Shown: one piece after another, positions 15,766-24,844 of the stretch
How positions within the stretch are numbered: position 1 is the stretch's first letter
Layout of the letters: every line of letters starts with the position of its first letter
Source: CAVRQM01 sp965246915
GTDB taxonomy: Bacteria > Pseudomonadota > Alphaproteobacteria > Acetobacterales > Acetobacteraceae
Direction: 5' to 3'
Assembly: GCA_965246915.1 (NCBI GenBank)
Contig: CBDFGB010000033.1
Location: forward strand, 275,674-339,673
Length of the DNA: 64,000 nucleotides
The notes under the pieces: generated by a model
Told to the model about the DNA's origin: nothing
What the model saw: only the letters and a program-made list of their open reading frames with translations
Database searches by the model: none
Made by a program: the position numbers and the translations under genes

Positions 15766-16872
15766 GTGCAGCAGTCGAAAACCGTCGTCGCGATTCCTGT
15801 CCGCAACGAGGCGGCGCGAGTTGGTGGCTGTCTCGACGCGCTCGCCTCGCAGCGGCGCGCGCGGGTGGACGCGGTGGTGATGCTGCTCAACAACTGCACT
15901 GACGATACGGCGTCAGTCGTGCGACGCGCGGCCGCGTCATTTCCCGGCGCGCTGCACGTGGTCGGCCATGACTTCGCGGCGGCTGAGGCAAACGCAGGCT
16001 GCGCACGTGCCATGGCCATGGATATCGCGGCTGATCTCGCCGGCCCGGACGGAATCTTGCTCACCACTGACGCCGATGGACGCGTCGCCCCCGATTGGCT
16101 CGCCGCCAACGTGGCGGCGCTTCGGGCGGGGGCCGACGCGGTAGCAGGCCGGGCGGTGATCGACCCGGTCGAGGCAAGGCTCATCCCGCAGGCGCTGCAC
16201 GATGACGATGCGCGCGAATGTGCCTATGGCGCGCTGATCGATCAGATTTTCAGTTGCCTGGACCCGAACCAGGACGACCCGTGGCCGCGCCACATGGAGG
16301 AATCGGGTGCCAGTTTCGCGGTGACGACGGAGTGGTATCGACGTGTGGGCGGCATTCCGCGCGTGACGCTGGGCGAGGATCGCGCCTTCGCGGCGGAACT
16401 TCGGCGGTATGACGCGCGGCTGCGGCATGCGCCGGAGGTCTGGGTCACCGTGTCGGGGCGAATCGAGGGACGCGCGGCCGGCGGCATGGCCGACACTATC
16501 CGCAGGCGGATGTCGTCTCGCGACGCCTTCATAGACGACCGCCTGGAGCCCGCGACGGACGCCGCACGTCGCGCCCGTCTACAATATCTCACGCGGCGCG
16601 CATTCCGGACGGGCGGTGCGATCGCACCGATCGCGGACCTGTTGGGGTTGCGCCCTGACCGCGTCGCGATGCTGCTGGACGAGCCTCGCTTTGGCGCGGC
16701 TTGGGCGGCGATCGAGGCTGCGGCGCCTTCGCTACGTCGTCGTCCCGTGCCGGTCACGCGGCTCGCGCGGGAGACACGTGCGGCGCGGGCCATCCTCGAC
16801 GACGTTCTGGCTCCTGACGCTGTCAGTAGGTCAAAATATCGAGCCGATATTGCGGCCGGTATACCGTCTTGA
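15766..16872 (+). CDS. Glycosyltransferase family 2
   Basis: 368-residue GT-A-fold enzyme. It starts at GTG 15766; the family N-terminus VVAIPVRNEAARVGGCLDAL follows within a few residues and no earlier in-frame start exists after the previous gene. The metal/nucleotide DxD is DAD at residues 102-104 (LTTDADGRVAPDW). A later acidic acceptor-site segment VTLGEDRAFAAELRRYD follows. No transmembrane segment is seen, so it is probably cytoplasmic or peripheral. It converges with the methyltransferase gene, overlapping its 3' end by 50 bp. Donor and acceptor are unknown. Confidence 0.9.
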   Translation: MQQSKTVVAIPVRNEAARVGGCLDALASQRRARVDAVVMLLNNCTDDTASVVRRAAASFPGALHVVGHDFAAAEANAGCARAMAMDIAADLAGPDGILLTTDADGRVAPDWLAANVAALRAGADAVAGRAVIDPVEARLIPQALHDDDARECAYGALIDQIFSCLDPNQDDPWPRHMEESGASFAVTTEWYRRVGGIPRVTLGEDRAFAAELRRYDARLRHAPEVWVTVSGRIEGRAAGGMADTIRRRMSSRDAFIDDRLEPATDAARRARLQYLTRRAFRTGGAIAPIADLLGLRPDRVAMLLDEPRFGAAWAAIEAAAPSLRRRPVPVTRLARETRAARAILDDVLAPDAVSRSKYRADIAAGIPS

Positions 16873-17386
16873 CGGGACATCCCCGAGCGCACGCGGCGAG
16901 GAACAAGGTGGCGGCCGCGTCGCCAGTCAATGTGGTGTCCGTGTCGCCCAGCCAATTCACCAGCACGACGCAGCCCCCCGGGGCGATGCATTCTGTTGCG
17001 CGGGCCGCGGTGACGGCCAAATCGTTGGCATCAAGAAAATATAGCACTTCTGACAACAAAATGAGGTCGTAGATGCCGGTCGGCCATTGGGCGGGGATCA
17101 GGCGTTGCTCGAACGAGATCTGCCGCAATCCGGCGCAGCGCGATCGTGCAAGGTCAACCGCACGCGACGAGCCGTCCAGTGCGAGCAGGCGATCGCATCG
17201 CGCAGCGAGACGTTGCGTAAAAACGCCATTCGCGCAGCCGACTTCAAGCGCCGACGCAACACGACCGGCTGGCAGCGCCGCGAGCGTCGTGTCGTATTTC
17301 TCACGTTCATATTCGCTGGTCGCGAACTCCCAAGGATCGGGATCCCGCTCATACAGCGCGTCGAAATAAGCTGGCGGCTGGCTCAC
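16823..17386 (-). CDS. NodS-like SAM-dependent methyltransferase
   Basis: 187 residues. The N-terminal YFDALYERDPDPWEFATSEYEREKYDTTLAALP is the hallmark of NodS-type methyltransferases, followed by the SAM motif ALEVGCANGVFT (residues ~46-57) and LLSEVLYFLD. NodS N-methylates the deacetylated sugar of Nod factors; homologues outside rhizobia act on unknown amines. GTG 17386 overlaps the stop of the PIG-L deacetylase gene (GTGA), so deacetylation and methylation are encoded as a coupled pair. The 3' end overlaps the convergent glycosyltransferase. Confidence 0.88.
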   Translation of the reverse strand: MSQPPAYFDALYERDPDPWEFATSEYEREKYDTTLAALPAGRVASALEVGCANGVFTQRLAARCDRLLALDGSSRAVDLARSRCAGLRQISFEQRLIPAQWPTGIYDLILLSEVLYFLDANDLAVTAARATECIAPGGCVVLVNWLGDTDTTLTGDAAATLFLAACARGCPVKTVYRPQYRLDILTY

Positions 17387-18117
17387 GGCTCGGCGATGAA
17401 AACTTCTGTCGTGTGGTCAAACGCGGCGAGGAACGCGCCTTGAAGCGTGAACCCATCCGGATCGTCGTCAATCAACCCGGCGTGCTGGGTGGCGTGGCAC
17501 TCGATGGCTCGCCGTTTTGCCGGGAGGTAGCACCCGACCTCGAAGCGCATTGCCCGGCCCGCGACGTCCGGCACGTCGGCGTCGTCCGGTAGCGTCCACG
17601 CCCAGACCGGGTAGGACAGACGCCGCGCGCCGACAAGGGCGCAAGCGCTTTTCGCTATCCGGGCGGCCGCGATGTGATCGCAATGCGGGTCCGCGACCCA
17701 ACTCGAAAAAACCGTCCCGATCCGGTCGCGGATCAGCAGGTCCGCGAGCCGGTCCACAGCCTTTGCGAACTCCGGCCCTTCCGTGGCGGCAGCGCCATCC
17801 GGCTCATTGAAGAACAACAACCGCGCCGGCGGCAGGCCCAGGCATCCGACGGCGGCCTTCGCTTCGGCGGCCCGCCTGGCGATCAGGCGCTCGCGCGGCC
17901 AAGCCCGGCTGCGCGGGTGCGACATGCCGCCATCCGTTAGAATCGCCACCCGTATGTCGTGCCCGCGCGAGCACGCCCCGGCGATGAGACCGCCGCAGCC
18001 GAGCGACTCATCGTCCGGATGTGGCGCCAGTATCAGTAACGGCGCATCGCCGGCGATCTCATGGAAATCACGCAGCGGCGCATCACGGAGGACGGCCAGG
18101 ACGTCACCAGCCATCAT
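17383..18117 (-). CDS. PIG-L family (LmbE-like) deacetylase
   Basis: 244-residue zinc-dependent N-deacetylase. The family motif APHPDDESLGCGG is at residues 31-43 and the third zinc His lies in ADPHCDHIAAARIA. It likely removes an acetyl or acyl group from a glycosyl amine, exposing an amine for the adjacent NodS-like enzyme. ATG 18117 overlaps the acyl-CoA-dehydrogenase-like stop (ATGATG), so ATG 18114 is an alternative. No signal peptide. Confidence 0.92.
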   Translation of the reverse strand: MMAGDVLAVLRDAPLRDFHEIAGDAPLLILAPHPDDESLGCGGLIAGACSRGHDIRVAILTDGGMSHPRSRAWPRERLIARRAAEAKAAVGCLGLPPARLLFFNEPDGAAATEGPEFAKAVDRLADLLIRDRIGTVFSSWVADPHCDHIAAARIAKSACALVGARRLSYPVWAWTLPDDADVPDVAGRAMRFEVGCYLPAKRRAIECHATQHAGLIDDDPDGFTLQGAFLAAFDHTTEVFIAEP

Positions 18118-19187
18118 TGCGCGGACTGCAGCCGTTGCTTGGCAGCTTCCAGCAGGACCTCGTCGAGCGCCGGCTGGCGTCGATACGTGTCGATGTCTCG
18201 ACAGATTCTTTCGACGGAATTCGGGCGCACGAATGACGCGAGGCCGACCGCCCGCCGCGCGTGGTCAAGGACCAGACTACAAGCCTGGTCGACGGCGTGG
18301 CGCGCGAGTTTCACCAGTGTCGCTGCATCCTCCCCGGCGCTTTTCGTCTCAGCGGCGACGGCCACGCGATCGACCCATAGGCTCGCCGTCTCGCAGGCGA
18401 GCATCATCTGGCCGAACCTAGCCAGTTGGGTCGGGTCGCCGTCGCGATCCTTACGGCGAAGTTCTGTCGCGACGACGTCGGTCACGGCCAGCAACCCCCC
18501 GAGCAAGCCGGGCAGCGCCCGCCACGCGCCAAGCGAGATTTCCGGCTGTCGCATATAGTCCCCCGGTGCCCCGATCAGGTTATCGTCATGCACGGCAATG
18601 CCGGTGAGATCGACCTCTGCCGTTCCGGCTCCCCGCATTCCGACCAGGTCGGGCCGTGAGACGACCCTCGTATCGAGGGGCGGCAGGTCAAGCAGGACGA
18701 GTTGCTCGGCACCGTCGCGTGCGACGGTGACGAGCGGTCGCGTCACGGCTCCCGCACCCGATGCGAAGCTTTTGGCTCCGTCAAGGACGCCGCTCTCCAG
18801 ACGCACCGGCTTTGCCTCGGCCGCCCAGATCGCGAAGAGGTGGGATTTCGCATCGGCTGCTGTTCGCGCTATTTGTTCCGCCGTGCCGTAGCGCACGATT
18901 AAGCGGATCGCGTTGACGTGTCCCTCGAAGACCCGTGCGAGCGGCAACCAAGTGCGGCCCAGATCCCGCAGTAGAGCTGAAAGGGGCATGGCGCCCGAAG
19001 GTTCGGTGCCGTATCCCAGACCACCGAGGCAAGCCGGTATCGGAGCAGCAAGGAGACCGGTGCGCTCGAACAGTTTCAGCGCTTTGGCAGGAAACACACC
19101 GGTCTGGTCGAGTGCCGAGGCCTGCTCTCGTATCGAGGCAAGTTCTGGCTGGAGGCCGGGCCTTGGCGAAGCTTCGTCGGGTTTCAC
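18114..19187 (-). CDS. Acyl-CoA dehydrogenase-like flavoprotein
   Basis: About 357 residues with acyl-CoA-dehydrogenase architecture: an N-terminal helical domain (LFERTGLLAAPIPACLGGLGYG), a mid beta domain (DGAKSFASGAG, RPLVTVARDGAEQLVLLDLPPLD) and a C-terminal helical bundle. Similarity is moderate and I cannot place the catalytic Glu, so the reaction may differ from beta-oxidation. The start is uncertain: GTG 19187 is chosen because the divergent gene begins at 19312 and the in-frame extension further upstream (to 19673) runs over that gene. It heads a leftward group with the deacetylase and methyltransferase. Confidence 0.78.
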   Translation of the reverse strand: MKPDEASPRPGLQPELASIREQASALDQTGVFPAKALKLFERTGLLAAPIPACLGGLGYGTEPSGAMPLSALLRDLGRTWLPLARVFEGHVNAIRLIVRYGTAEQIARTAADAKSHLFAIWAAEAKPVRLESGVLDGAKSFASGAGAVTRPLVTVARDGAEQLVLLDLPPLDTRVVSRPDLVGMRGAGTAEVDLTGIAVHDDNLIGAPGDYMRQPEISLGAWRALPGLLGGLLAVTDVVATELRRKDRDGDPTQLARFGQMMLACETASLWVDRVAVAAETKSAGEDAATLVKLARHAVDQACSLVLDHARRAVGLASFVRPNSVERICRDIDTYRRQPALDEVLLEAAKQRLQSAQ

Positions 19188-19311
19188 CCTGTCGAAACGC
19201 CGTTCTGCGCGCCACGGTTCGCCGGACGTGAAAGATCCAAATGCGATAAATTGGTGCTCCCAGATGACGGTCCGCGTAGACTCTGACGACAGAGTGGGAA
19301 AGGTCGGCGAA

Positions 19312-20256
19312 ATGTCGCAGATTCGGCAAGCACTTCCCCAGCTTGACGGTTCGGTCTTCCTTACCGATGGAGGCATGGAAACCTGGCTGGTATTCCTCGA
19401 AGGCGTGGAGCTGCCGTGTTTTGCCTCGTTCCCGCTGTTATCGGATCCCGGCGGTCGGGAACGAATGGAGCGATACATGGCTCCGTTCCTGCAAACCGCA
19501 GTCGACCGCGGCGTTGGCTTCATACTTGGCACCCCAACATGGCGCGCCAATCCCGACTGGGGAGCGCAACTCGGGTATTCGTCGGCCGCCTTGCGGCAGG
19601 TCAACCACGAGGCGGTGGCTTGGGCGAAGGGTATCCGCGACGCGGCCGGACCCACGCCTACGCGGATTGTCATTGAGGGCCTGATCGGGCCGCGCGGTGA
19701 TGGCTACAAGGTCGAGCTTAAAATGTCCCCGTCGGACGCGGCAGCCTACCATCTTCCGCAGGTCGAGGCGTTCGCGGAGAGCGGCGCCGACATGGTGACG
19801 GCGCTCACGATGACCTATGCCGACGAAGCAATCGGCGTCGTCCGCGCGGCACAAGCCGTGTCCATCCCGGTGGCAATTTCATTCACTCTCGAAACCGACG
19901 GGCGGCTTCCGTCCGGCCAGACCCTGGCCGCGGCGATCGAGAGCGTGGATCAGGCCACCCATGATCGACCGGCTTACTACATGATCAACTGCGCGCATCC
20001 GATGCACTTTGCCGAGGTGGTCGGACATTCCGCCCGGTGGCGTGAGCGGATCATCGGGTTGCGGGCCAATGCGTCGACAATGAGTCACGCGGAACTGGAC
20101 GCTGCAACGGAATTGGATATCGGTGATCCGGCAGATCTTGGGCGACGATACAGGGCTTTGCGTGAGCGGATGCCAAGACTGTCCGTGCTCGGCGGCTGTT
20201 GCGGAACCGACCATCGCCATATTGTCGCGATTTGCGAGGCTTGCCTGCCAGAGTGA
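19312..20256 (+). CDS. Homocysteine S-methyltransferase family protein
   Basis: 314 residues of the Pfam S-methyl_trans barrel. It begins with FLTDGGMETWLVF (the usual DGG/METxL start), has the first zinc Cys in YYMINCAHP and the zinc pair in GGCCGTDHRH near residues 294-303. It probably transfers a methyl group from S-methylmethionine, a betaine or a similar donor to homocysteine. ATG 19312 has AAAGG upstream. It is divergent from the acyl-CoA-dehydrogenase-like gene, and a link between this methyl-cycle enzyme and the methyltransferase cassette is possible but not shown. Confidence 0.9.
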   Translation: MSQIRQALPQLDGSVFLTDGGMETWLVFLEGVELPCFASFPLLSDPGGRERMERYMAPFLQTAVDRGVGFILGTPTWRANPDWGAQLGYSSAALRQVNHEAVAWAKGIRDAAGPTPTRIVIEGLIGPRGDGYKVELKMSPSDAAAYHLPQVEAFAESGADMVTALTMTYADEAIGVVRAAQAVSIPVAISFTLETDGRLPSGQTLAAAIESVDQATHDRPAYYMINCAHPMHFAEVVGHSARWRERIIGLRANASTMSHAELDAATELDIGDPADLGRRYRALRERMPRLSVLGGCCGTDHRHIVAICEACLPE

Positions 20257-20477
20257 TACTGCATCCACGGGGAGTTTGGTCGCCGTTTGAAACGCCGAAA
20301 TGTCCCAGTCTCGCCACGGTTTGACGAACGTGAAAAGTGTTCGATCCAGTATATCGAAGACGAGGTAAGACCGGGAAAGTCATACTTTGAGCTGGTGTAG
20401 GAACGGAGATGTGCTCGGCTATGCGGAACGCGGATCTTGTGTCGCCATATGGAGCGCTCGACGGGCACAACGACTCT

Positions 20478-23400
20478 TTAGTCCGCCGTCGCCCCCATCC
20501 GGTCTGCGAGCCTTGGCACTGCTGGTTTCCGCGCGGGCGACAGCCAGTGCTGAAATCGGTCGAGATACAGGTAAATTACGGGCGTGGTGTAAAGCGTCAG
20601 GATCTGGCTCAGCAGCAGCCCTCCCACCATCGCGAACCCCAGCGGCCGGCGCAGCTCGCTGCCCGCGCCATGCCCCAGCATCAAAGGCAGCCCGCTCAGC
20701 AACGCCGCCATTGTGGTCATCAGGATTGGTCGGAACCGCAACAGGCAGGCCTGCCGTATCGCCTCGAGCGGTGTGGCGCCGTCGTTGCGCTCGGCATGGA
20801 TCGCGAAGTCGACCATCATGATGCCGTTCTTCTTGACGATGCCGATCAGCAGGATCACGCCGATCAGCGCGATCACCGACAGATCATAGCCGAACAGCAT
20901 GAGCATCAGCAGGGCGCCGACACCCGCCGAGGGCAGCGTCGACAGGATAGTCAAGGGCAGGATGTAGCTCTCGTAAAGAATGCCGAGAATGATGTAGACC
21001 GCGACCAAGGCCGCCGCGACCAGATAGGGCGTCGTCGACAGTGACGACTGGAACGCTTGCGCGGTACCCTGGAAAGACCCCTGCAAGGTGGCCGGAGCGT
21101 TCATTCCCGTGACAGCGCGCTCGATCGCCGCCGTCGCCTGACCCAGCGCGACGGCCGGCGCCAGATTGAACGAGATCGTCACTGCCGGGAACTGGCTCTG
21201 GTGGCCGATCGACAGTGGCTGCACCGGCGTCGAGTCGACCCTCACAAAGGTCGAGAGCGGCACCACCGCCCCACTCGCCGATCGAACGTAAAGTTTTTGT
21301 AACGTCTCGAGCGCGCCTTGCTGCTCGGCTGGTATCTCAAGGATCAGGTGGTAGGAGTTGATCTGCGAGAAATACTGCGTGATCTGGCGTTGCCCAAATG
21401 CATCGTTCAGGGTGTGGTCAATCAACTGCGGCTGTACGCCAAACCTCGCGGCCGCGTCGCGGTCGATGGTGAGAGTCGCGGTTGCTCCGCCAACTTGCTG
21501 GTCGGTCGCCACGTCGCGCAATTCCGGCAGGCCCTTCAGCCGCTCGAAAACTTTCGGTGCGAGCTGATAGAGTTCGGCGGCGTTTGAGTCTTGAAGAGTG
21601 TATTGATAAAGGGTCTTGCTCAGCCGGGCGCCGACGCGGACGTCCTGTGCTGCCTGCAGGAACAATTGGCCGCCTTCGACGGCGGCGAGTTTCGGGCGCA
21701 GCCGGGCGATGATCTGCTGAGCTGTCGACGTACGCTGCGTGAATGGCTTCAGCGTGATGAAGAATCGCCCGTTGTTGCCCGTCTGCCCTCCGGTGCCGCC
21801 GACCACGCCGGAGAAGCCCTGAATGTCAGGATCGGCAGCAAGGATCTCGCCCAACGCATGCTGCCGCCGCTTCATCTCGGCGAACGAGATGTCCTGCGCG
21901 CCCTCCGTGATGCCAACCAAAAGGCCGTTGTCCTGATCGGGGAAGAAGCCTTTCGGGATGACGGCATACAGATAGGCAGTGCACCCCACCGTTACGAGAA
22001 ACACCATTAAGGTCACGAAGCGGAACTTCAGCGCGATGTCGAGTGTCCGCCGGTAGAATCCTAGCATGCCCTCGAACACCCGCTCCACCGCTCGATAGAC
22101 CGCGCCATGGCTGTGCTGCCGGCGCAGAAAGCGCGAGCACATCATCGGTGTCAGCGTGAGCGAGATGAACGCCGACAGCACGACGGCGATGCTGACCGTC
22201 ATCGCGAACTCTCGGAACAGCCGGCCCACGATGCCGCCCATCAAAAGCAGCGGAATGAAGACCGCGATCAGCGAAAGGCTGATTGAGACGATCGTAAAGC
22301 CGATCTCAGCAGCACCCTTCAGCGCCGCCTCCATCGGCTTCATACCGTCTTCGATATGCCGGAAGATGTTTTCCAGCATGACGATGGCGTCGTCGACGAC
22401 GAAGCCGACCGCGATGGTCAGCGCCATGAGTGACAGATTGTCGAGGCTGTAATCGAACAGATACATCACCGCGAAGGTGGCGATCAGCGCCAGCGGCACC
22501 GTGACGCTGGGAATCAGCGTCGCCCAGAAATTTCGCAGGAACAGGAAGATCACCATCACCACCAGCGCGATGGACAGGATCAGCGTGAACTGCACCTCGT
22601 GGACCGACGCGCGAATGGTCAGCGTCCGGTCGCTGACCACATCGACATGGATCGACGGCGGGATGGAAGCCAGCAGGCGCGGCAGTCGCGCCTTGATCGC
22701 TTCCACCGTGTCGATGACGTTGGCCGATGGTTGCTTGAAGATGATCAGCAGGATCGCCGGCTTATTGTTTTGGGTCGCCGCGATTCGCGCGTTTTCCGGC
22801 CCGTCCACCGCCTGCCCGATATCTCGGACGCGGATCGGCGCGCCGTCGCGGTAGGCTAGGACGACGTTCTGAAACTCCTCGGCCTTGGTCAACTGATCGT
22901 TCGCGTAGATTGTGTAAGAGCGTCTTTCGCCGTTCAGCGAGCCTTTGGGATTGTTCACCGTCGAATCGACCAGGGTCTGACGAACGTCCTCCAGCGTCAG
23001 ACCCATGGCGGCGAGTCGCGCCGGGTCGACCTGCACACGGACGGCGCGTTTCTGTTCGCCGCCGATAAGGACCTGTGCCACGCCGCTGATCTGACTGATC
23101 TGCTGGCTGAGAATGTTGTCGGCCGCGTCGTCAACCTCAATCAGCGGCTTCTCGTCCGACGTGACGGCCAGGATCAGGACCGGGCTGTCGGACGGATTGA
23201 CCTTGCGGTAGCTGGGAGCGTTCGGAAGCGTGCTCGGCAACTGGCCGCTCGCCGCGTTAATTTCCGCCTGGATGTCCTGGGCCGCCGCGTCGATGTTGCG
23301 CGACAGTTCGAACTGGACGGTGATCTGCGTCTGGCCGAGTACGTTGACCGACGTCATCTGCGCGACGCCGGGGATCTGGGCGAATTCCCGTTCGAGGGGC

Positions 23401-23594
23401 TGGGCCACGGTCGCGGCCATCGTCTCCGGGCTCGCGCCGGGCAGCGAGGCGCTGACCTGGATGGTCGGAAAATCGACGCGCGGCAGGGGCGCGACCGGCA
23501 GCAGAGGATAGGCCGCGAGACCGACCAGCATGATCGCCGCCATCAGCAGCGAGGTGCCGATGGGCCGCCGGATGAATGGGGTTGAGATGCTCAT
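20478..23594 (-). CDS. RND multidrug efflux permease (MdtB/MdtC type)
   Basis: 1038-residue inner-membrane proton-driven pump. N-terminal TM1 (PIGTSLLMAAIMLVGLAAYPLLPVAPLP), a large periplasmic loop, a second block of membrane helices with GFVVDDAIVMLENIFRH (proton-relay Asp pair), a repeat of this layout in the second half (PKGFFPDQDNG; GIVKKNGIMMVDFAIHAER), and a C-terminal helix. Length and LPVAPLPRVDFPTI place it in the HAE1/MdtBC branch. The adaptor gene lies 6 nt upstream. No outer-membrane factor or local regulator is adjacent. Confidence 0.95.
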   Translation of the reverse strand: MSISTPFIRRPIGTSLLMAAIMLVGLAAYPLLPVAPLPRVDFPTIQVSASLPGASPETMAATVAQPLEREFAQIPGVAQMTSVNVLGQTQITVQFELSRNIDAAAQDIQAEINAASGQLPSTLPNAPSYRKVNPSDSPVLILAVTSDEKPLIEVDDAADNILSQQISQISGVAQVLIGGEQKRAVRVQVDPARLAAMGLTLEDVRQTLVDSTVNNPKGSLNGERRSYTIYANDQLTKAEEFQNVVLAYRDGAPIRVRDIGQAVDGPENARIAATQNNKPAILLIIFKQPSANVIDTVEAIKARLPRLLASIPPSIHVDVVSDRTLTIRASVHEVQFTLILSIALVVMVIFLFLRNFWATLIPSVTVPLALIATFAVMYLFDYSLDNLSLMALTIAVGFVVDDAIVMLENIFRHIEDGMKPMEAALKGAAEIGFTIVSISLSLIAVFIPLLLMGGIVGRLFREFAMTVSIAVVLSAFISLTLTPMMCSRFLRRQHSHGAVYRAVERVFEGMLGFYRRTLDIALKFRFVTLMVFLVTVGCTAYLYAVIPKGFFPDQDNGLLVGITEGAQDISFAEMKRRQHALGEILAADPDIQGFSGVVGGTGGQTGNNGRFFITLKPFTQRTSTAQQIIARLRPKLAAVEGGQLFLQAAQDVRVGARLSKTLYQYTLQDSNAAELYQLAPKVFERLKGLPELRDVATDQQVGGATATLTIDRDAAARFGVQPQLIDHTLNDAFGQRQITQYFSQINSYHLILEIPAEQQGALETLQKLYVRSASGAVVPLSTFVRVDSTPVQPLSIGHQSQFPAVTISFNLAPAVALGQATAAIERAVTGMNAPATLQGSFQGTAQAFQSSLSTTPYLVAAALVAVYIILGILYESYILPLTILSTLPSAGVGALLMLMLFGYDLSVIALIGVILLIGIVKKNGIMMVDFAIHAERNDGATPLEAIRQACLLRFRPILMTTMAALLSGLPLMLGHGAGSELRRPLGFAMVGGLLLSQILTLYTTPVIYLYLDRFQHWLSPARKPAVPRLADRMGATAD

Positions 23595-23600
23595 ACGCGT

Positions 23601-24698
23601 CTACGAGGCCGGCGCGGGCGTAACAGCGACCCGCGCGCCGTTCTGGAGGCGAGACTGTCCCGAAGTCACAACCATGGCGCCGACGTCCACACCCTTCACC
23701 ACCACGGCGACATGACCGTCGTCCTGTCGGACCTCGATCGGCTGCACGGAAGCGGTCTGGTCCGGTTTCACGATATAGACGAACAGGCCGTCCGGGCCAC
23801 GCTGCACGGCACTGCTCGGGACCACCAGCGCGCCTTTCAACGTCTCCGTCTCCAGATGCGCGTTGACGAACTGACCAGGCCAAAGGCGCTTGTCGGTGTT
23901 TGGAAAGACCGTTTTGAGTTTGATCGTCCCGGTCGCGGGATCGATCGCATTGTCGATCGTCAGCAATTCGCCGCGACCAAGTTCAGTGCGGTCATCACTG
24001 GCGAAGGCCGTGACCGGCAGCGTCCCCCGATCCATGGCCGAGTGGATCTGCGGCAGCGTGTCCTGCGGCAGCGTAAAGATTACGCCGATGGGCCTAATTT
24101 GGGTCACCGTGACGATGCCGGCCGCGTCGCTCGCGTGGATGAGATTGCCTGGATCGACTTGGCGCAGCCCGACCCGCCCGTCGATCGGCGACGTGATCGA
24201 CGCGAAATCGAGATTCAGCTTGGCGGACGCGATCGCCGCGTCGTCGCCTTGCACCGTCGCCTCGAGTTGCGCCGCGGAAGCCGACTGGGTGTCCACCGTC
24301 TGGCGGGAGGCGAACTGGCTGCGCGCGAGGCTCTGCGAGCGGTCGAGATCGCGCTTCGCATTCGCGAGTTGAGCTGAATCGGCCGCGCGCTTGGCGACGG
24401 CCTGCGCGTAGGCGGCGGCGAACGGGCGGGGATCGATGCGAGCCAGCAAATCGCCCGCGCGAACGTCCTGGCCCTCGGTGAAGGCAACACTGTCCAACGT
24501 GCCATCGACCCGGGCACGAATCAGGACCGAGGCGAGCGCCTGAACCGTGCCGATGTTGCGAAGGAAGACTTTTACGTCCTGGCGGGACACCGGCGCCACC
24601 TGAACCGGCACGCCATCGGCGAGGGCGGGGACGCCAGAAGCCGCCATGATCAGCCACGCGCACAGGATCATCAGGGCGGGAGGCGGTGCACGCTGCAT
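23601..24698 (-). CDS. RND periplasmic adaptor (membrane fusion protein, MdtA type)
   Basis: 365-residue membrane-fusion protein. Signal sequence to about residue 27, lipoyl-like half motif (VLIRARVDGTLDSVAFTEGQDVRAGDLLARIDPRPF), a coiled hairpin (residues ~95-150, rich in Ala/Gln/Arg), the second lipoyl half (ITSPIDGRVGLRQVDPGNLIHA) and beta-barrel region (LWPGQFVNAHLETETL). It links the RND pump to an outer-membrane channel. Same operon as the pump; ATG 24698 has no obvious Shine-Dalgarno site. Confidence 0.94.
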   Translation of the reverse strand: MQRAPPPALMILCAWLIMAASGVPALADGVPVQVAPVSRQDVKVFLRNIGTVQALASVLIRARVDGTLDSVAFTEGQDVRAGDLLARIDPRPFAAAYAQAVAKRAADSAQLANAKRDLDRSQSLARSQFASRQTVDTQSASAAQLEATVQGDDAAIASAKLNLDFASITSPIDGRVGLRQVDPGNLIHASDAAGIVTVTQIRPIGVIFTLPQDTLPQIHSAMDRGTLPVTAFASDDRTELGRGELLTIDNAIDPATGTIKLKTVFPNTDKRLWPGQFVNAHLETETLKGALVVPSSAVQRGPDGLFVYIVKPDQTASVQPIEVRQDDGHVAVVVKGVDVGAMVVTSGQSRLQNGARVAVTPAPAS

Positions 24699-24844
24699 GT
24701 CAGGAGGCCGATCGGTGGACCCCGATTATGTGGCCTGAAGCCCCGGACCGCCTAGCGCGTTCCGATGCTGCGTCTGCTCACGATCCAATCAGAATTCCTA
24801 CGGGCGCGTCATGCGCCGACATCGTATTGGACTGGCGGCGGGCG

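Noticed and set aside
20257..20477. Spacer between the homocysteine methyltransferase and RND pump genes
   Set aside because: Convergent gene ends; no convincing terminator, RNA gene or reading frame was seen.
24699..24844. Spacer upstream of the RND adaptor
   Set aside because: A GCGCGTTCCG-like fragment resembles dispersed repeats, but I could not find a matching arm, so no repeat is called.
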